Under the pieces are notes generated by a model. That model had not been told where the DNA came from, did no database searches, and worked only from the letters and a program-made list of their open reading frames with translations. Below, in pieces: positions 36,700 through 46,194 of a stretch of 64,000 bases of DNA. The DNA is taken from positions 67,154-131,153 of the forward strand of contig NZ_JBQHVU010000004.1 of the NCBI RefSeq assembly GCF_052064335.1, in the 5' to 3' direction. The stretch is from Weimeria sp002480925 (GTDB lineage: Bacteria; Bacillota; Clostridia; Lachnospirales; Lachnospiraceae). The number at the start of each line of letters is the position of its first letter. The stretch's first letter is position 1. A program made the position numbers and the translations under genes.

Positions 36700-37525
36700 C
36701 AGCAATAAGGGGACCTATGGAAAGCTTCTTATCATAGCAGGAAGACATGAATGTGCTGGCGCAGCCATATTAAGCACTCTTGCTGCAATGCGGTGCGGGC
36801 TTGGTATGGTAAAGGTAATAAGTGATAAGGGGAATTTCCAGCCGCTTATGAGCATTGTCCCCGAGGCTCTCTTTTCATCGGATACCTCAGCTGATTCCAT
36901 ACTAAAAAGTCTGTCCTGGGCGGATGCAGCCCTTATAGGACCAGGGATCGGCATGGATGAAAAAGCAGAGGAGCTCCTGCTTGCCCTGCTAAAAAGCCGG
37001 GGTATTCCGCTTGCTGTAGATGCGGACGGGCTGAATCTGATCTCACAGGATCATACGCTGCTGCTACTTTTGAAGGAAAAGGCCAGGACAGATCCTGTGA
37101 TACTTACGCCTCATCTTATGGAGATGAGCAGACTATGCGGTAAGACCATATCATGGCTTAAGGAGCATAGGGAGGAGGCTGCAACAGAGTATTCTAGGCA
37201 GTATGGCGCAGTGATAGCGCTTAAGGATGCGATCACAGTCACAGCGGCACCTGACGGAGAGCTTATCATAAATACTACAGGAAATAACGGTATGTCAACG
37301 GCGGGAAGCGGCGATGTGCTTTCAGGTGTCATAGCTTCATTTCTGGCCCAGGGATGTAAGGCCCTTGAGGCGGCAGGCCTTGGAGTATATATACACGGAG
37401 CTGCAGGAGATATGGCAGCGGCGAGGTACGGAGTGAGAGGAATGAAGGCTCTTGATATAGCAGAGTCACTGGCAACTGTACTTATGCAGTGTGACAGGAT
37501 AAAGGATAAGGAAAAGGAAGCATAA
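36638..37525 (+). CDS. nnrD: ADP/ATP-dependent NAD(P)H-hydrate dehydratase
   Basis: Repairs damaged NAD(P)HX back to NAD(P)H. The 295-aa protein carries the ribokinase-like C-terminal YjeF domain only, with NKGTYGKLLIIAGR near the start, DADGLN, and the conserved NNGMSTAGSGDVLSG motif. The start is a GTG with GGAGGGG upstream, nested inside the preceding gene. The epimerase half (NnrE) is not fused. The alr start codon follows its stop directly. Confidence 0.93.
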   Translation: MKKWILKRQEIIKLLPERKDDSNKGTYGKLLIIAGRHECAGAAILSTLAAMRCGLGMVKVISDKGNFQPLMSIVPEALFSSDTSADSILKSLSWADAALIGPGIGMDEKAEELLLALLKSRGIPLAVDADGLNLISQDHTLLLLLKEKARTDPVILTPHLMEMSRLCGKTISWLKEHREEAATEYSRQYGAVIALKDAITVTAAPDGELIINTTGNNGMSTAGSGDVLSGVIASFLAQGCKALEAAGLGVYIHGAAGDMAAARYGVRGMKALDIAESLATVLMQCDRIKDKEKEA

Positions 37526-38683
37526 ATGGACTTTTACAGAATATGCGCCAAGGTAGATCTCGACGCGATAGAGCATAATATAAGAGAAGTAAAGAATAGA
37601 TGCAGAGAAGAAAAAATGTATGCGGTCTTAAAGGCAGACGGCTACGGTCACGGCGCAGTTCCGATCGCTAAGGATCTGGAAAATGATCCGGATATATACG
37701 GATATGCAGCAGCCACAGCAGAGGAGGCCTATGAGCTCCTTGATGCCGGAGTCAGGAAACCTATTCTCATCCTTGGCTTTACCTTTACCCATTCATATGA
37801 GAGGATAGTAAGACAGGAGGTGCGTCCTGTCATCTTTTCAAGAAAGATGGCGATGGATTATGCCGATACAGCGAGGCGGCTGGGGAAAAAGGTATACTGT
37901 CATATAGCTATAGATACCGGAATGGGCCGTATAGGATATCCTGTGACTGAGCAGGCAGCAGATGAGATAGCAGAGCTTTTCTCTGACCCGGTCCTTGTGC
38001 CGGAGGGGATATTTACCCATTTTGCAAGGGCAGATGAGAAGGATATGACATATACCAATATGCAGTATGACAAATTCTCTAAGATGATAGATATGCTCCA
38101 TCAGAGAGGCCTTGATTTTTCCATAAGACATTGCTGCAATTCTGCTGCTTCAATGTATTATGACAGGGATAAGCTCGATGCGGTAAGGCTTGGTATCACG
38201 ATGTACGGCATGTGGCCCTCGGATGATGTAGACCACAGCTTCCCGCTTGAGCCGTCTCTTACACTTGTATCCCATATAGTGCATTTAAAGACCCTGCCAA
38301 AGGGAAGCTCTGTAAGCTACGGAGGGATCTATGTGACTGATGGTGAGAGGAGGATAGCAACAGTTCCTGTCGGATACGCTGATGGATATCCAAGGTCCCT
38401 GTCCAATAAGGCAGAGGTGATAATCCGTGGGAAGAGATGCCCTGTGGTCGGACGTATCTGCATGGATCAGATGATGGTCGATGTGACAGACGTCCCGGAG
38501 GCAGCCAATATGGACCAGGTGACCCTGATAGGAAGGGATGGAGATCAGGAGATCACTATAGAGGAGCTTGGCAGGATATCGGGAAGGTTCAACTATGAGC
38601 TTGCCTGCGATCTGGGGATCAGGATACCGCGCCTTTACTACAAGGGCAAAGAAATGGTTGAGAAGAAGAAATTCTTCAGATAG
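37526..38683 (+). CDS. alr: Alanine racemase
   Basis: PLP enzyme making D-alanine for peptidoglycan. The PLP lysine is Lys36 in YAVLKADGYGHG, and the second catalytic residue is the Tyr in VSYGGIY (about residue 266). Length 385 aa, normal. It follows nnrD without a gap, a pairing often seen in Firmicutes. Confidence 0.97.
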   Translation: MDFYRICAKVDLDAIEHNIREVKNRCREEKMYAVLKADGYGHGAVPIAKDLENDPDIYGYAAATAEEAYELLDAGVRKPILILGFTFTHSYERIVRQEVRPVIFSRKMAMDYADTARRLGKKVYCHIAIDTGMGRIGYPVTEQAADEIAELFSDPVLVPEGIFTHFARADEKDMTYTNMQYDKFSKMIDMLHQRGLDFSIRHCCNSAASMYYDRDKLDAVRLGITMYGMWPSDDVDHSFPLEPSLTLVSHIVHLKTLPKGSSVSYGGIYVTDGERRIATVPVGYADGYPRSLSNKAEVIIRGKRCPVVGRICMDQMMVDVTDVPEAANMDQVTLIGRDGDQEITIEELGRISGRFNYELACDLGIRIPRLYYKGKEMVEKKKFFR

Positions 38684-38688
38684 GGCTT

Positions 38689-39525
38689 ATGAGTATTTTT
38701 TCAAAGAATAAACAGAAGCGGACGCTGCATAACCTTGATCCCAACGTGACCGAGGAGGACATAATGTCCATGGTCAATGAAAGCCATGAACAGGGTAATC
38801 TCAGGGCCTCAGAGGCAGAAATGATAGAGAATATCTTCGCCTTTGATGACAAGGATGCAAAGGATATAATGACTCACAGATCAGATATTTTTGCCCTTGA
38901 CGGGGAGATGACCTTAAGGGATGCCATAGCTGTCTTCGATAAGAGCCATTATTCCAGATTCCCGGTATATCTTAAGGATCTTGACAATATAATCGGGACT
39001 ATCCATATGAAGGAGCTCTTTCATTTCGCGATAACAGACACCGACAGGACCAGAAAGATCCGCGATATTGACGGACTTATAAGAAAGGCAGAGTTCATAC
39101 CGGAAACCCACTCCATAAACACCCTCTTTACCCAGATGCAGTTCCAGAAGCTTCATCTGATGATAGTCGTTGATGAGTATGGACAGACATCTGGCATCAT
39201 CACTATGGAGGATATCATAGAAGAGATTGTCGGAAATATCCAGGATGAGCATGACCTCGATGAGAGACTTATAGTAGAAAAGGCTCCGGGGGTATATATA
39301 ATAAGCGGAAAGGCACCGCTTACGGAGGTGTCAGAAAGGCTTGGGATCGATCTTACTGAACCGATAGAGTCGGAGATCGAGACGCTGAACGGACTCCTGC
39401 TCTATCTGTACGGACATGTCCCGGAGGAAAATGCCCATTTCAAGCTAAAGGCATTCGGATATATATTTGAAATCTTAAATGTCCACGAGAGGGTCATAAC
39501 AAAAGTAAAGGTATGGAAGGCTTGA
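38689..39525 (+). CDS. CBS-pair / CorC-type protein without membrane domain
   Basis: 278-aa protein resembling the cytosolic half of the CorC/HlyC (CNNM-like) family. It has an N-terminal helix block (MSMVNESHEQGNLRASEAEMIENIFAFDDKDAKDIMTHR), two CBS motifs (about residues 60-185) and a C-terminal CorC_HlyC domain (about 190-278). Larger relatives have an N-terminal DUF21 membrane domain, absent here. It may be a soluble regulator of ion transport. It begins 5 nt after alr. Confidence 0.88.
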   Translation: MSIFSKNKQKRTLHNLDPNVTEEDIMSMVNESHEQGNLRASEAEMIENIFAFDDKDAKDIMTHRSDIFALDGEMTLRDAIAVFDKSHYSRFPVYLKDLDNIIGTIHMKELFHFAITDTDRTRKIRDIDGLIRKAEFIPETHSINTLFTQMQFQKLHLMIVVDEYGQTSGIITMEDIIEEIVGNIQDEHDLDERLIVEKAPGVYIISGKAPLTEVSERLGIDLTEPIESEIETLNGLLLYLYGHVPEENAHFKLKAFGYIFEILNVHERVITKVKVWKA

Positions 39526-39550
39526 AAGAAGAACCATATAATGGTAAAAT
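39522..39550 (+). promoter_or_regulatory. yebC promoter overlapping the upstream stop codon
   Basis: TTGAAA (39522-39527), 17-nt spacer, TAAAAT (39545-39550). The TGA stop of the CBS gene lies inside the -35 box, as at leuS. Confidence 0.65.
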
Positions 39551-39588
39551 ATTTAAGTTAAATAAGATGGAAAGGATATTTATTCAAA

Positions 39589-40329
39589 ATGTCAGGACAT
39601 TCAAAGTTTGCTAATATCAAGCACAAGAAAGAAAAAAATGACGCCGCAAAGGGAAAGGTATTCACAATTATAGGACGTGAGATAGCTGTTGCGGTAAAGG
39701 AGGGAGGTCCTGATCCTGCAAATAACAGCAAGCTCCGTGATGTGATCGCGAAGGCCAAGGCTGCAAATATGCCTAATGATACTATAGACAGAGGTATAAA
39801 GAAGGCTGCAGGAGATGCAGGGAGCGTCAATTACGAGACTGTCACCTATGAGGGATACGGCCCGGGCGGAACTGCTATAATAGTAAAGGCTCTTACAGAC
39901 AATAAGAACCGTACAGCCGCAAATGTAAGGAATGCTTTCTCAAAGGGACACGGAAATATAGGTACACAGGGGTGTGTATCATATATGTTTGACGAAAAGG
40001 GTCAGATCATCGTCGATAAGGAAGAGGCCGATACAGACGCCGATACTCTGATGATGGAGGCTCTTGACGCAGGAGCAGAGGATTTTGTCGAGGAGGATGA
40101 CAGCTATGTGATCACGACTGATCCGGCTGATTTCTCAGATGTAAGACAAAAGCTCGAGGATCAGGGACTGCCTATGGCTGACGCCCAGGTCACCATGATC
40201 CCTCAGACCTATGTGACTCTTTCGAGTGAAGAGGACAAGACCAATATTCAGAGGATACTTGACTGGCTCGACGATGACGACGATGTCCAGGAGGTATATA
40301 ATAACTGGGAAAATGACAGCGAGGAATGA
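39589..40329 (+). CDS. yebC: YebC/PmpR family protein
   Basis: 246-aa member of the YebC/TACO1 family. Members were annotated as DNA-binding regulators and more recently linked to translation of difficult sequences. The start MSGHSKFANIKHKKEKNDAAKGKVFT and the TVTYEGYGPGG and AFSKGHGNIG motifs are diagnostic. It has its own promoter and AAAGG before the start. glgA follows 27 nt later. Confidence 0.96.
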   Translation: MSGHSKFANIKHKKEKNDAAKGKVFTIIGREIAVAVKEGGPDPANNSKLRDVIAKAKAANMPNDTIDRGIKKAAGDAGSVNYETVTYEGYGPGGTAIIVKALTDNKNRTAANVRNAFSKGHGNIGTQGCVSYMFDEKGQIIVDKEEADTDADTLMMEALDAGAEDFVEEDDSYVITTDPADFSDVRQKLEDQGLPMADAQVTMIPQTYVTLSSEEDKTNIQRILDWLDDDDDVQEVYNNWENDSEE

Positions 40330-40356
40330 TCTCCTCACGATAAAGGAGGCAATGCT

Positions 40357-41820
40357 ATGAAGAAGATTCTTTTTGCCGCAAGTGAATGCTTTCCGTTCGT
40401 AAAGACCGGAGGACTGGCCGATGTAGTTGGCGCTCTCCCCAAGGAATTTGACAAGGAGAACTGGGATATAAGGGTTGTGATCCCTGACTATACCTGTATA
40501 CCGCCGAGATTTCGTGACAATTTCAAGTTCAAGACCAGCTTCCAGATGTCGGGCGGACCTCTTATGGGTGAAAAGTATGTTGGCGTTATGGAGTATGAAT
40601 ACGCAGGCGTCACCTATTATTTCATCGACAATCTTGAGTATTTCGAGTGCTTCTATCCATATGGAGACACCAGATACGATATAGAGAAGTTCATCTATTT
40701 CGACAAGGCAGTCCTGTCCATGCTTCCGGTGATCGGCTTCAAGCCTGATATAATCCACTGCCATGACTGGCAGACAGGCTTTATTCCGGTCTATCTGAAG
40801 AATGAATTCCAGGGTAATGAGTTCTTCTGGGGTATGAAGACTATTATGACGATCCACAATCTCAAGTTCCAGGGAGTCTGGGATATAGAGACAATAGAGG
40901 GGCTTTCGGGATTTCCGTCATATCTGTTCACACCGGACAAGCTCGAGTTCAATAAGGCAGGGAATATGCTTAAGGGCGGTCTGGTCTATGCAGACTATAT
41001 CACGACAGTTTCTCAGACCTACTGCGAGGAGATCCAGACGCCTTATTACGGCGAGGGACTCGACGGACTTCTGTCATCAAGACATTTCGATATGCAGGGA
41101 ATAGTAAACGGTATCGACTATATTACCTATGACCCTTCGACAGATATGTCAATATTCAAACAGTATGATGTTTCCTCCTTCCGCAGGAACAAGAAGATAA
41201 ATAAGGAAAAGCTCCAGGAGGAGCTGGGGCTTACTGTGGACGGAAAGAAATACATGATAGGTCTTGTATCGAGACTTACCGATCAGAAGGGGCTCGATCT
41301 GATAAACTACTGTATGGACGGTATAGCAGATGATAATACCCAGTTCGTAGTAGTTGGTACCGGAGAGAACCGCTATGAGAATATGTTCCGCCATTATGCA
41401 TGGAAGTATCCGGATCGGATCTCAGCCAATATCTATTACTCAGAGGATATGGCAAGGAAGCTGTATGCTGCGGCAGATGCCTTCCTTATGCCGTCACGGT
41501 TTGAACCATGCGGACTTACCCAGCTGATAGCCTTCAGATACGGAACCATTCCTATCGTAAGGGAGACAGGAGGACTGAAGGATACAGTAACTCCATACAA
41601 TGAGTATGAGAAGACCGGGGACGGCTTCTCATTCAAGAACTATAACGGAGACGAGATGCTAAATATCGTCAATTATTCCAAGGAGATCTATTTCACGAAG
41701 AAGGTCGAGTGGAATAAGATGGCGGAGAGAGATATGAAGAAGGATTACTCATGGAACGCCTCAAAGTTCAAGTATGAGGGGCTCTACAATTATCTCTGCG
41801 GAGATACACAGAAAGGTTAA
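40357..41820 (+). CDS. glgA: Glycogen synthase (ADP-glucose, GT5)
   Basis: Extends alpha-1,4-glucan from ADP-glucose. The 487-aa GT-B enzyme has the acceptor-site motif KTGGLADVVGALP at the N-terminus, IHCHDWQTG, and the C-terminal MPSRFEPCGLTQLIAFRYGT with the catalytic Glu. AAAGGAGGCAATGCT precedes the ATG. A TCTCCTC just upstream could pair with the AGGAGG, a weak translation-control possibility. No other glg gene is adjacent. Confidence 0.97.
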   Translation: MKKILFAASECFPFVKTGGLADVVGALPKEFDKENWDIRVVIPDYTCIPPRFRDNFKFKTSFQMSGGPLMGEKYVGVMEYEYAGVTYYFIDNLEYFECFYPYGDTRYDIEKFIYFDKAVLSMLPVIGFKPDIIHCHDWQTGFIPVYLKNEFQGNEFFWGMKTIMTIHNLKFQGVWDIETIEGLSGFPSYLFTPDKLEFNKAGNMLKGGLVYADYITTVSQTYCEEIQTPYYGEGLDGLLSSRHFDMQGIVNGIDYITYDPSTDMSIFKQYDVSSFRRNKKINKEKLQEELGLTVDGKKYMIGLVSRLTDQKGLDLINYCMDGIADDNTQFVVVGTGENRYENMFRHYAWKYPDRISANIYYSEDMARKLYAAADAFLMPSRFEPCGLTQLIAFRYGTIPIVRETGGLKDTVTPYNEYEKTGDGFSFKNYNGDEMLNIVNYSKEIYFTKKVEWNKMAERDMKKDYSWNASKFKYEGLYNYLCGDTQKG

Positions 41821-41833
41821 TACAAGGCAGCAA

Positions 41834-44392
41834 ATGTCAGGCACAAAGAAAAAAAGGAAAGGCACTAAGGGTTCCACAAGCGCGAAGGGCGCCTCGGGAG
41901 TCAATAGAGATGTATATCTCTGGCTTTCCCTTGCAGTCTGCACACTGCTGCTACTCAGCAATTTCGGGCTCGGAGGGAAAGCGGGAAATGTTATAAGCCG
42001 TTTTCTCTTCGGGCTTTTTGGCGCGATAAATTACGTGCTCCCGATAGGACTTCTTATCGGGATTTTTTTTGCTATATCGAATAAGGGCAACAGGATAGCC
42101 GAGGTAAAGCTCTGGGCATCCGTTCTTTTTATAATCTTCCTGGACGGGATCATAGATCTGTTCGGATACGGATCAGATCTGCCTTCGCCAGGCAGGGCAT
42201 ATCTTATTTCCTATAGAGACAGAACAGGCGGAGGGTTTTTCGGAGCTGTAACGGCTCTTATTTTTTCAAAGGCCTTCGGAGCTCTTGCCGCAGGAATCCT
42301 GCTTCTTATCTTCATGATCATATGCACTGTGCTTATCACAGAAAGGGGATTTCTAAGTCACCTTATAGACAGGAAGGATAAGGACATACAAAGGCCAGCC
42401 CGGGAGGATAAGAAAAGGGCAGAAGAAAAACCGGACAAGCCTCCTGCCAGGAAAAGAAAGGCGATAAAGGGCGTAGCCCTTACTCCGTCATTCATTAAGA
42501 ATGAGAAGGTAAAGGACCATAAGGACGGACTAAGGGAGATCACTGCCGATCAGATAGAAGATGATGACAAGGCAGATGATAAGGAGATAGAGCTGCCACA
42601 AGAAATAGAGAAGCAGGAGGTTGACCTCCATAGCGGATGCGAGGTGAAGACGAATATACATATTCCTGATGAAAGGCCGCCTGAGCCTGATCCGGTAGTT
42701 CCTGATCCAGAAGATATAGAAGCATCGCCTGTTGAGGCAGCAGAAAGCGGTCAAGACAGCAGAAAAGAGCCAGAGTCATTGCAGCAGGAGGAGACATTTT
42801 ATGAAGCACCTGTGGAGCAGAAGACAAAAGAGCCTGCTTGTTGCGCTACAGCTACTGATCCATCCATTGATAAGAGTCTTCCAAAGAAAAAGGACTACAT
42901 CTTTCCGACTTTTGACTTGCTAAAGCAGGAGAAACAGAATGGAAATGCGAATACAAGGGAGTCCCTGCAGGAGACAGCAGACAAGCTTTCAACGACTCTC
43001 CATAATTTCGGGGTCAATGCACAGGTGACAGAGGTGACCTGCGGACCTACTGTCACAAGGTTTGAGATCCATCCTGAGATAGGAGTAAAGGTATCAAAGA
43101 TAGTAAACTTAGCCGATGATATCAAGCTTAACCTTGCTGCATCAGATATAAGGATAGAGGCACCTATCCCGGGAAAGAGTGCCATCGGGATAGAGGTTCC
43201 CAACAAGCATACTCAGGTAGTGCCGTTCAGGGAGATGATGGAGTCAGATGAGTTCCGTAAGACGAAATCAAGGATAGCCTTTGCAGCAGGAAAGGATATA
43301 GCCGGAAAGGTAATAGTATCTGATATAGCAAAGATGCCGCATCTTTTAATAGCAGGAGCTACAGGCTCAGGAAAGTCGGTCTGCATCAATACCATAATCA
43401 TGTCAATCCTTTTCAAGGCCAGACCTGATGAGGTCAGATTCATAATGATAGATCCCAAGGTGGTCGAGCTTTCTATCTATAACGGTATCCCTCATCTGAT
43501 GACTCCGGTGGTAACCGATCCTAAAAAGGCAGCCGGAGCCCTCCAGTGGGCAGTAAACGAGATGACCGACAGATACAAGAAATTCGCCCAGACCGGTGTC
43601 CGTGATATAAAGGGCTACAATGCCAGGATAAAAAATGGTAAGATAGGAGTCAGGGACAAAAACGGAGAGACCGTAATGGTTGAGACCGAGAGGATGCCTC
43701 AGATAATCGTCATAGTAGATGAGCTGGCTGATCTGATGATGCAGTGTCCCAAGGAGGTAGAGGGAGCCATATGCCGGCTGGCCCAGCTTGCGAGAGCCTG
43801 CGGTATTCACCTGGTAATAGCTACCCAGAGACCGTCGGTAGATGTCATCACAGGACTCATAAAGGCAAATATGCCAAGCCGTATAGCCTTTGCGGTGACA
43901 AGTGGTGTGGATTCCCGTACCATACTTGATATGAACGGGGCTGAGAAGCTTCTGGGCAAGGGAGATATGCTCTATTTCCCTCAGGGACTTTCAAAGCCTG
44001 AAAGAGTCCAGGGAGCCTTTGTCCCTGACGAGGATGTGTCGAGGGTAGTCGATTATATCAAGAAGATGAATGGCGGTGATGCAGAGTACGACAGCAGCAT
44101 AGAGGAGTCGATCGAGGAAAGTACTCCTGCCTCATCTGGGGCTGACAGAGATGGAAATAATGATTTCGACCAGCAGGACCAGTATTTCGCTGATGCTGCT
44201 TATCTGATAATAGACAAGCAGAAGGGATCTATCGGTATGTTGCAGAGGAATTTCAAGATAGGCTTCAACAGGGCGGCCCGGATCATGGACCAGCTCGAGG
44301 AGGCCGGAGTGGTCGGAGCTGAGACAGGCACCAAGCCACGCGCAGTTCTTATGACAAAGGAAGAGTTCGATAACTATCTGGAAGGTATATGA
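41834..44392 (+). CDS. ftsK: DNA translocase FtsK/SpoIIIE
   Basis: Septum-located DNA pump that clears chromosome ends at division and, in spore formers, moves DNA into the forespore. About 852 aa. The N-terminus has four membrane helices (about residues 30-180). A charged, Pro/Glu-rich linker (about 190-390) leads to the alpha-beta motor with Walker A GATGSGKSV and Walker B IIVIVDELADLMM. The C-terminal gamma winged helix (about 785-850) would read polar DNA motifs. I chose the ATG at MSGTKKKRKG; a frame 60 nt longer overlaps glgA. Confidence 0.96.
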   Translation: MSGTKKKRKGTKGSTSAKGASGVNRDVYLWLSLAVCTLLLLSNFGLGGKAGNVISRFLFGLFGAINYVLPIGLLIGIFFAISNKGNRIAEVKLWASVLFIIFLDGIIDLFGYGSDLPSPGRAYLISYRDRTGGGFFGAVTALIFSKAFGALAAGILLLIFMIICTVLITERGFLSHLIDRKDKDIQRPAREDKKRAEEKPDKPPARKRKAIKGVALTPSFIKNEKVKDHKDGLREITADQIEDDDKADDKEIELPQEIEKQEVDLHSGCEVKTNIHIPDERPPEPDPVVPDPEDIEASPVEAAESGQDSRKEPESLQQEETFYEAPVEQKTKEPACCATATDPSIDKSLPKKKDYIFPTFDLLKQEKQNGNANTRESLQETADKLSTTLHNFGVNAQVTEVTCGPTVTRFEIHPEIGVKVSKIVNLADDIKLNLAASDIRIEAPIPGKSAIGIEVPNKHTQVVPFREMMESDEFRKTKSRIAFAAGKDIAGKVIVSDIAKMPHLLIAGATGSGKSVCINTIIMSILFKARPDEVRFIMIDPKVVELSIYNGIPHLMTPVVTDPKKAAGALQWAVNEMTDRYKKFAQTGVRDIKGYNARIKNGKIGVRDKNGETVMVETERMPQIIVIVDELADLMMQCPKEVEGAICRLAQLARACGIHLVIATQRPSVDVITGLIKANMPSRIAFAVTSGVDSRTILDMNGAEKLLGKGDMLYFPQGLSKPERVQGAFVPDEDVSRVVDYIKKMNGGDAEYDSSIEESIEESTPASSGADRDGNNDFDQQDQYFADAAYLIIDKQKGSIGMLQRNFKIGFNRAARIMDQLEEAGVVGAETGTKPRAVLMTKEEFDNYLEGI

Positions 44393-44406
44393 AACAGGAG
44401 GCAAGA

Positions 44407-46077
44407 ATGAAGTCAGACATCGAGATAGCACAGGAAGCCGAAAAGCTAAGGATCGAGGAGGTCGCAGAAAAGGCCGGCATACCTCGCGATTCACTTGAGT
44501 TCTATGGTAAGTACAAGGCAAAGCTTTCAGAGGAATATTTACGGGAGCTTGATAAGAAGGAGGATGGCAAGCTGGTCCTTGTCACCGCAATAAATCCTAC
44601 TCCGGCAGGTGAGGGTAAGACCACTACTACGATAGGACTTGTTGATGCTCTTAACAGACGTGGTGTAAAGACAGTTGCTGCCCTAAGAGAGCCTTCACTC
44701 GGACCATGCTTTGGTATAAAGGGAGGAGCTGCCGGAGGCGGCTATGCCCAGGTGGTCCCTATGGAGGAGCTGAACCTTCACTTCACAGGTGATTTCCATG
44801 CTATTACGAGTGCCAACAATCTGCTTGCAGCCATGCTTGACAACCATATCCAGCAGGGCAATGAGCTTGGCATCGATCCAAGAAGCGTGGTCTGGAAGCG
44901 CTGCATGGATATGAATGACAGGGTGCTTAGAAATATCGTCGTAGGTCTGGGCAGAAAGCCGGATGGAATGCCTCGTGAGGATCATTTCGTTATCTCGGTA
45001 GCAAGCGAGATCATGGCGATCTTTTGTCTGGCAGATGATCTTCATGACTTAAAGGAGCGCCTTAAGAAGATAATAGTTGCCTACAATTTCAAGGGCCAGC
45101 CGGTCACTGCAGAGGACTTGAAGGCAGTAGGCGCTATGGCAGCCCTTCTTGTTGATGCTATAAAGCCTAACCTGATCCAGACCTTAGAGCACAATCCGGC
45201 CATAGTCCATGGAGGACCTTTTGCAAATATAGCGCATGGCTGCAACTCTGTCCGTGCTACAAAAGCAGCAATGAAGCTTGGTGATATAGCAGTCACAGAG
45301 GCAGGCTTCGGAGCCGATCTCGGTGCTGAGAAGTTCTTTGATATCAAGTGCAGGAAGGCCGGACTTCATCCTGATGCTGTAGTCCTCGTTGCTACTATAA
45401 GGGCTCTTAAGTATAATGGAGGTATCCCTAAGGATCAGCTCAAGGAGGAAGATCTCGATGCTCTTAAGAGGGGAATAGTAAATCTGGAGAAGCACATAGA
45501 AAACCTGAAGAAATACAAGGTCCCTGTGATCGTAACCTTGAATTCCTTCGATACTGATACAAAGGCAGAAATCGCCTTTGTAGAGAGCTTCTGTAAGGAA
45601 AGAGGAGCAGAGTTCGCTCTCTCAGAGGTCTTCGCAAAGGGAGGCGAGGGAGGACTGGCTCTTGCTGATAAGGTTATAGGGACACTAAAGACTAAGAAGA
45701 GCGATTTTGCTCCGCTTTACCCGGATGATTTGCCGCTTGAGCAAAAGATCGAGACTATCGCGAGGGAGATCTACGGTGCAGACGGAGTAAGCTATGCTCC
45801 GGCCGCAAAAAAGGAGCTGATAAAGCTTAAGGACCTGGGAATGGATTCTCTTCCTGTCTGCATGGCAAAGACACAGTATTCTCTGTCAGACAATGCAAAG
45901 GCACTTGGCAGGCCGAGCGGCTTTACTGTAAATGTAAGGGAGATCTACCCATCAGCAGGAGCCGGTTTTGTCGTAGCAGTTCTTGGAAATATCATGACAA
46001 TGCCTGGCCTTCCAAAGCATCCGGCAGCAGAGAATATCGATGTGACAGATGATGGAAGGATTGTTGGGTTGTTTTAG
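44407..46077 (+). CDS. fhs: Formate-tetrahydrofolate ligase
   Basis: Makes 10-formyl-THF from formate, ATP and THF. The 556-aa enzyme has the P-loop-like TPAGEGKTTTTIGL and the conserved EPSLGPCFGIKGGAAGGGYAQV. AGGAGG lies 5 nt upstream of the ATG used; an ATG 18 nt earlier overlaps ftsK without such a site. With folD next, it forms a C1 unit that can use the formate produced by PflB. Confidence 0.97.
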   Translation: MKSDIEIAQEAEKLRIEEVAEKAGIPRDSLEFYGKYKAKLSEEYLRELDKKEDGKLVLVTAINPTPAGEGKTTTTIGLVDALNRRGVKTVAALREPSLGPCFGIKGGAAGGGYAQVVPMEELNLHFTGDFHAITSANNLLAAMLDNHIQQGNELGIDPRSVVWKRCMDMNDRVLRNIVVGLGRKPDGMPREDHFVISVASEIMAIFCLADDLHDLKERLKKIIVAYNFKGQPVTAEDLKAVGAMAALLVDAIKPNLIQTLEHNPAIVHGGPFANIAHGCNSVRATKAAMKLGDIAVTEAGFGADLGAEKFFDIKCRKAGLHPDAVVLVATIRALKYNGGIPKDQLKEEDLDALKRGIVNLEKHIENLKKYKVPVIVTLNSFDTDTKAEIAFVESFCKERGAEFALSEVFAKGGEGGLALADKVIGTLKTKKSDFAPLYPDDLPLEQKIETIAREIYGADGVSYAPAAKKELIKLKDLGMDSLPVCMAKTQYSLSDNAKALGRPSGFTVNVREIYPSAGAGFVVAVLGNIMTMPGLPKHPAAENIDVTDDGRIVGLF

Positions 46078-46078
46078 T

Positions 46079-46163
46079 AGGTGTTGAGGTGAGAGGTGAG
46101 AGGTGCGAGGCCGCTGTCTGAGGCTTTAAGTTTCGAGATGAGAGCAAGCTGAAAGCGAATCTC
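46079..46163 (+). repeat. Heptad repeat plus GA-type hairpin between fhs and folD
   Basis: AGGTGAG-type heptads run from 46079 to 46114, starting 2 nt after the fhs stop. Next comes a hairpin element whose left flank AAGTTTCGAGATGAGAGC (46128-46145) is identical over 18 nt to 57447-57464. Its inner helix is GCT (46148-46150) with AGC (46154-46156), and its outer GAG with CTC. Both repeat families are adjacent here. Confidence 0.7.
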
Positions 46164-46194
46164 GAACCTGGTGAAGAGAAAGAGAAAATATATA

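Noticed and set aside
40135..40857. 240-aa antisense frame over yebC and glgA
   Set aside because: Antisense shadow spanning two conserved genes.
46171..46194. GTG start adding eight residues to FolD
   Set aside because: The added residues are encoded at the edge of the repeat element and are not part of the family; MNIIDGKK is the natural start.
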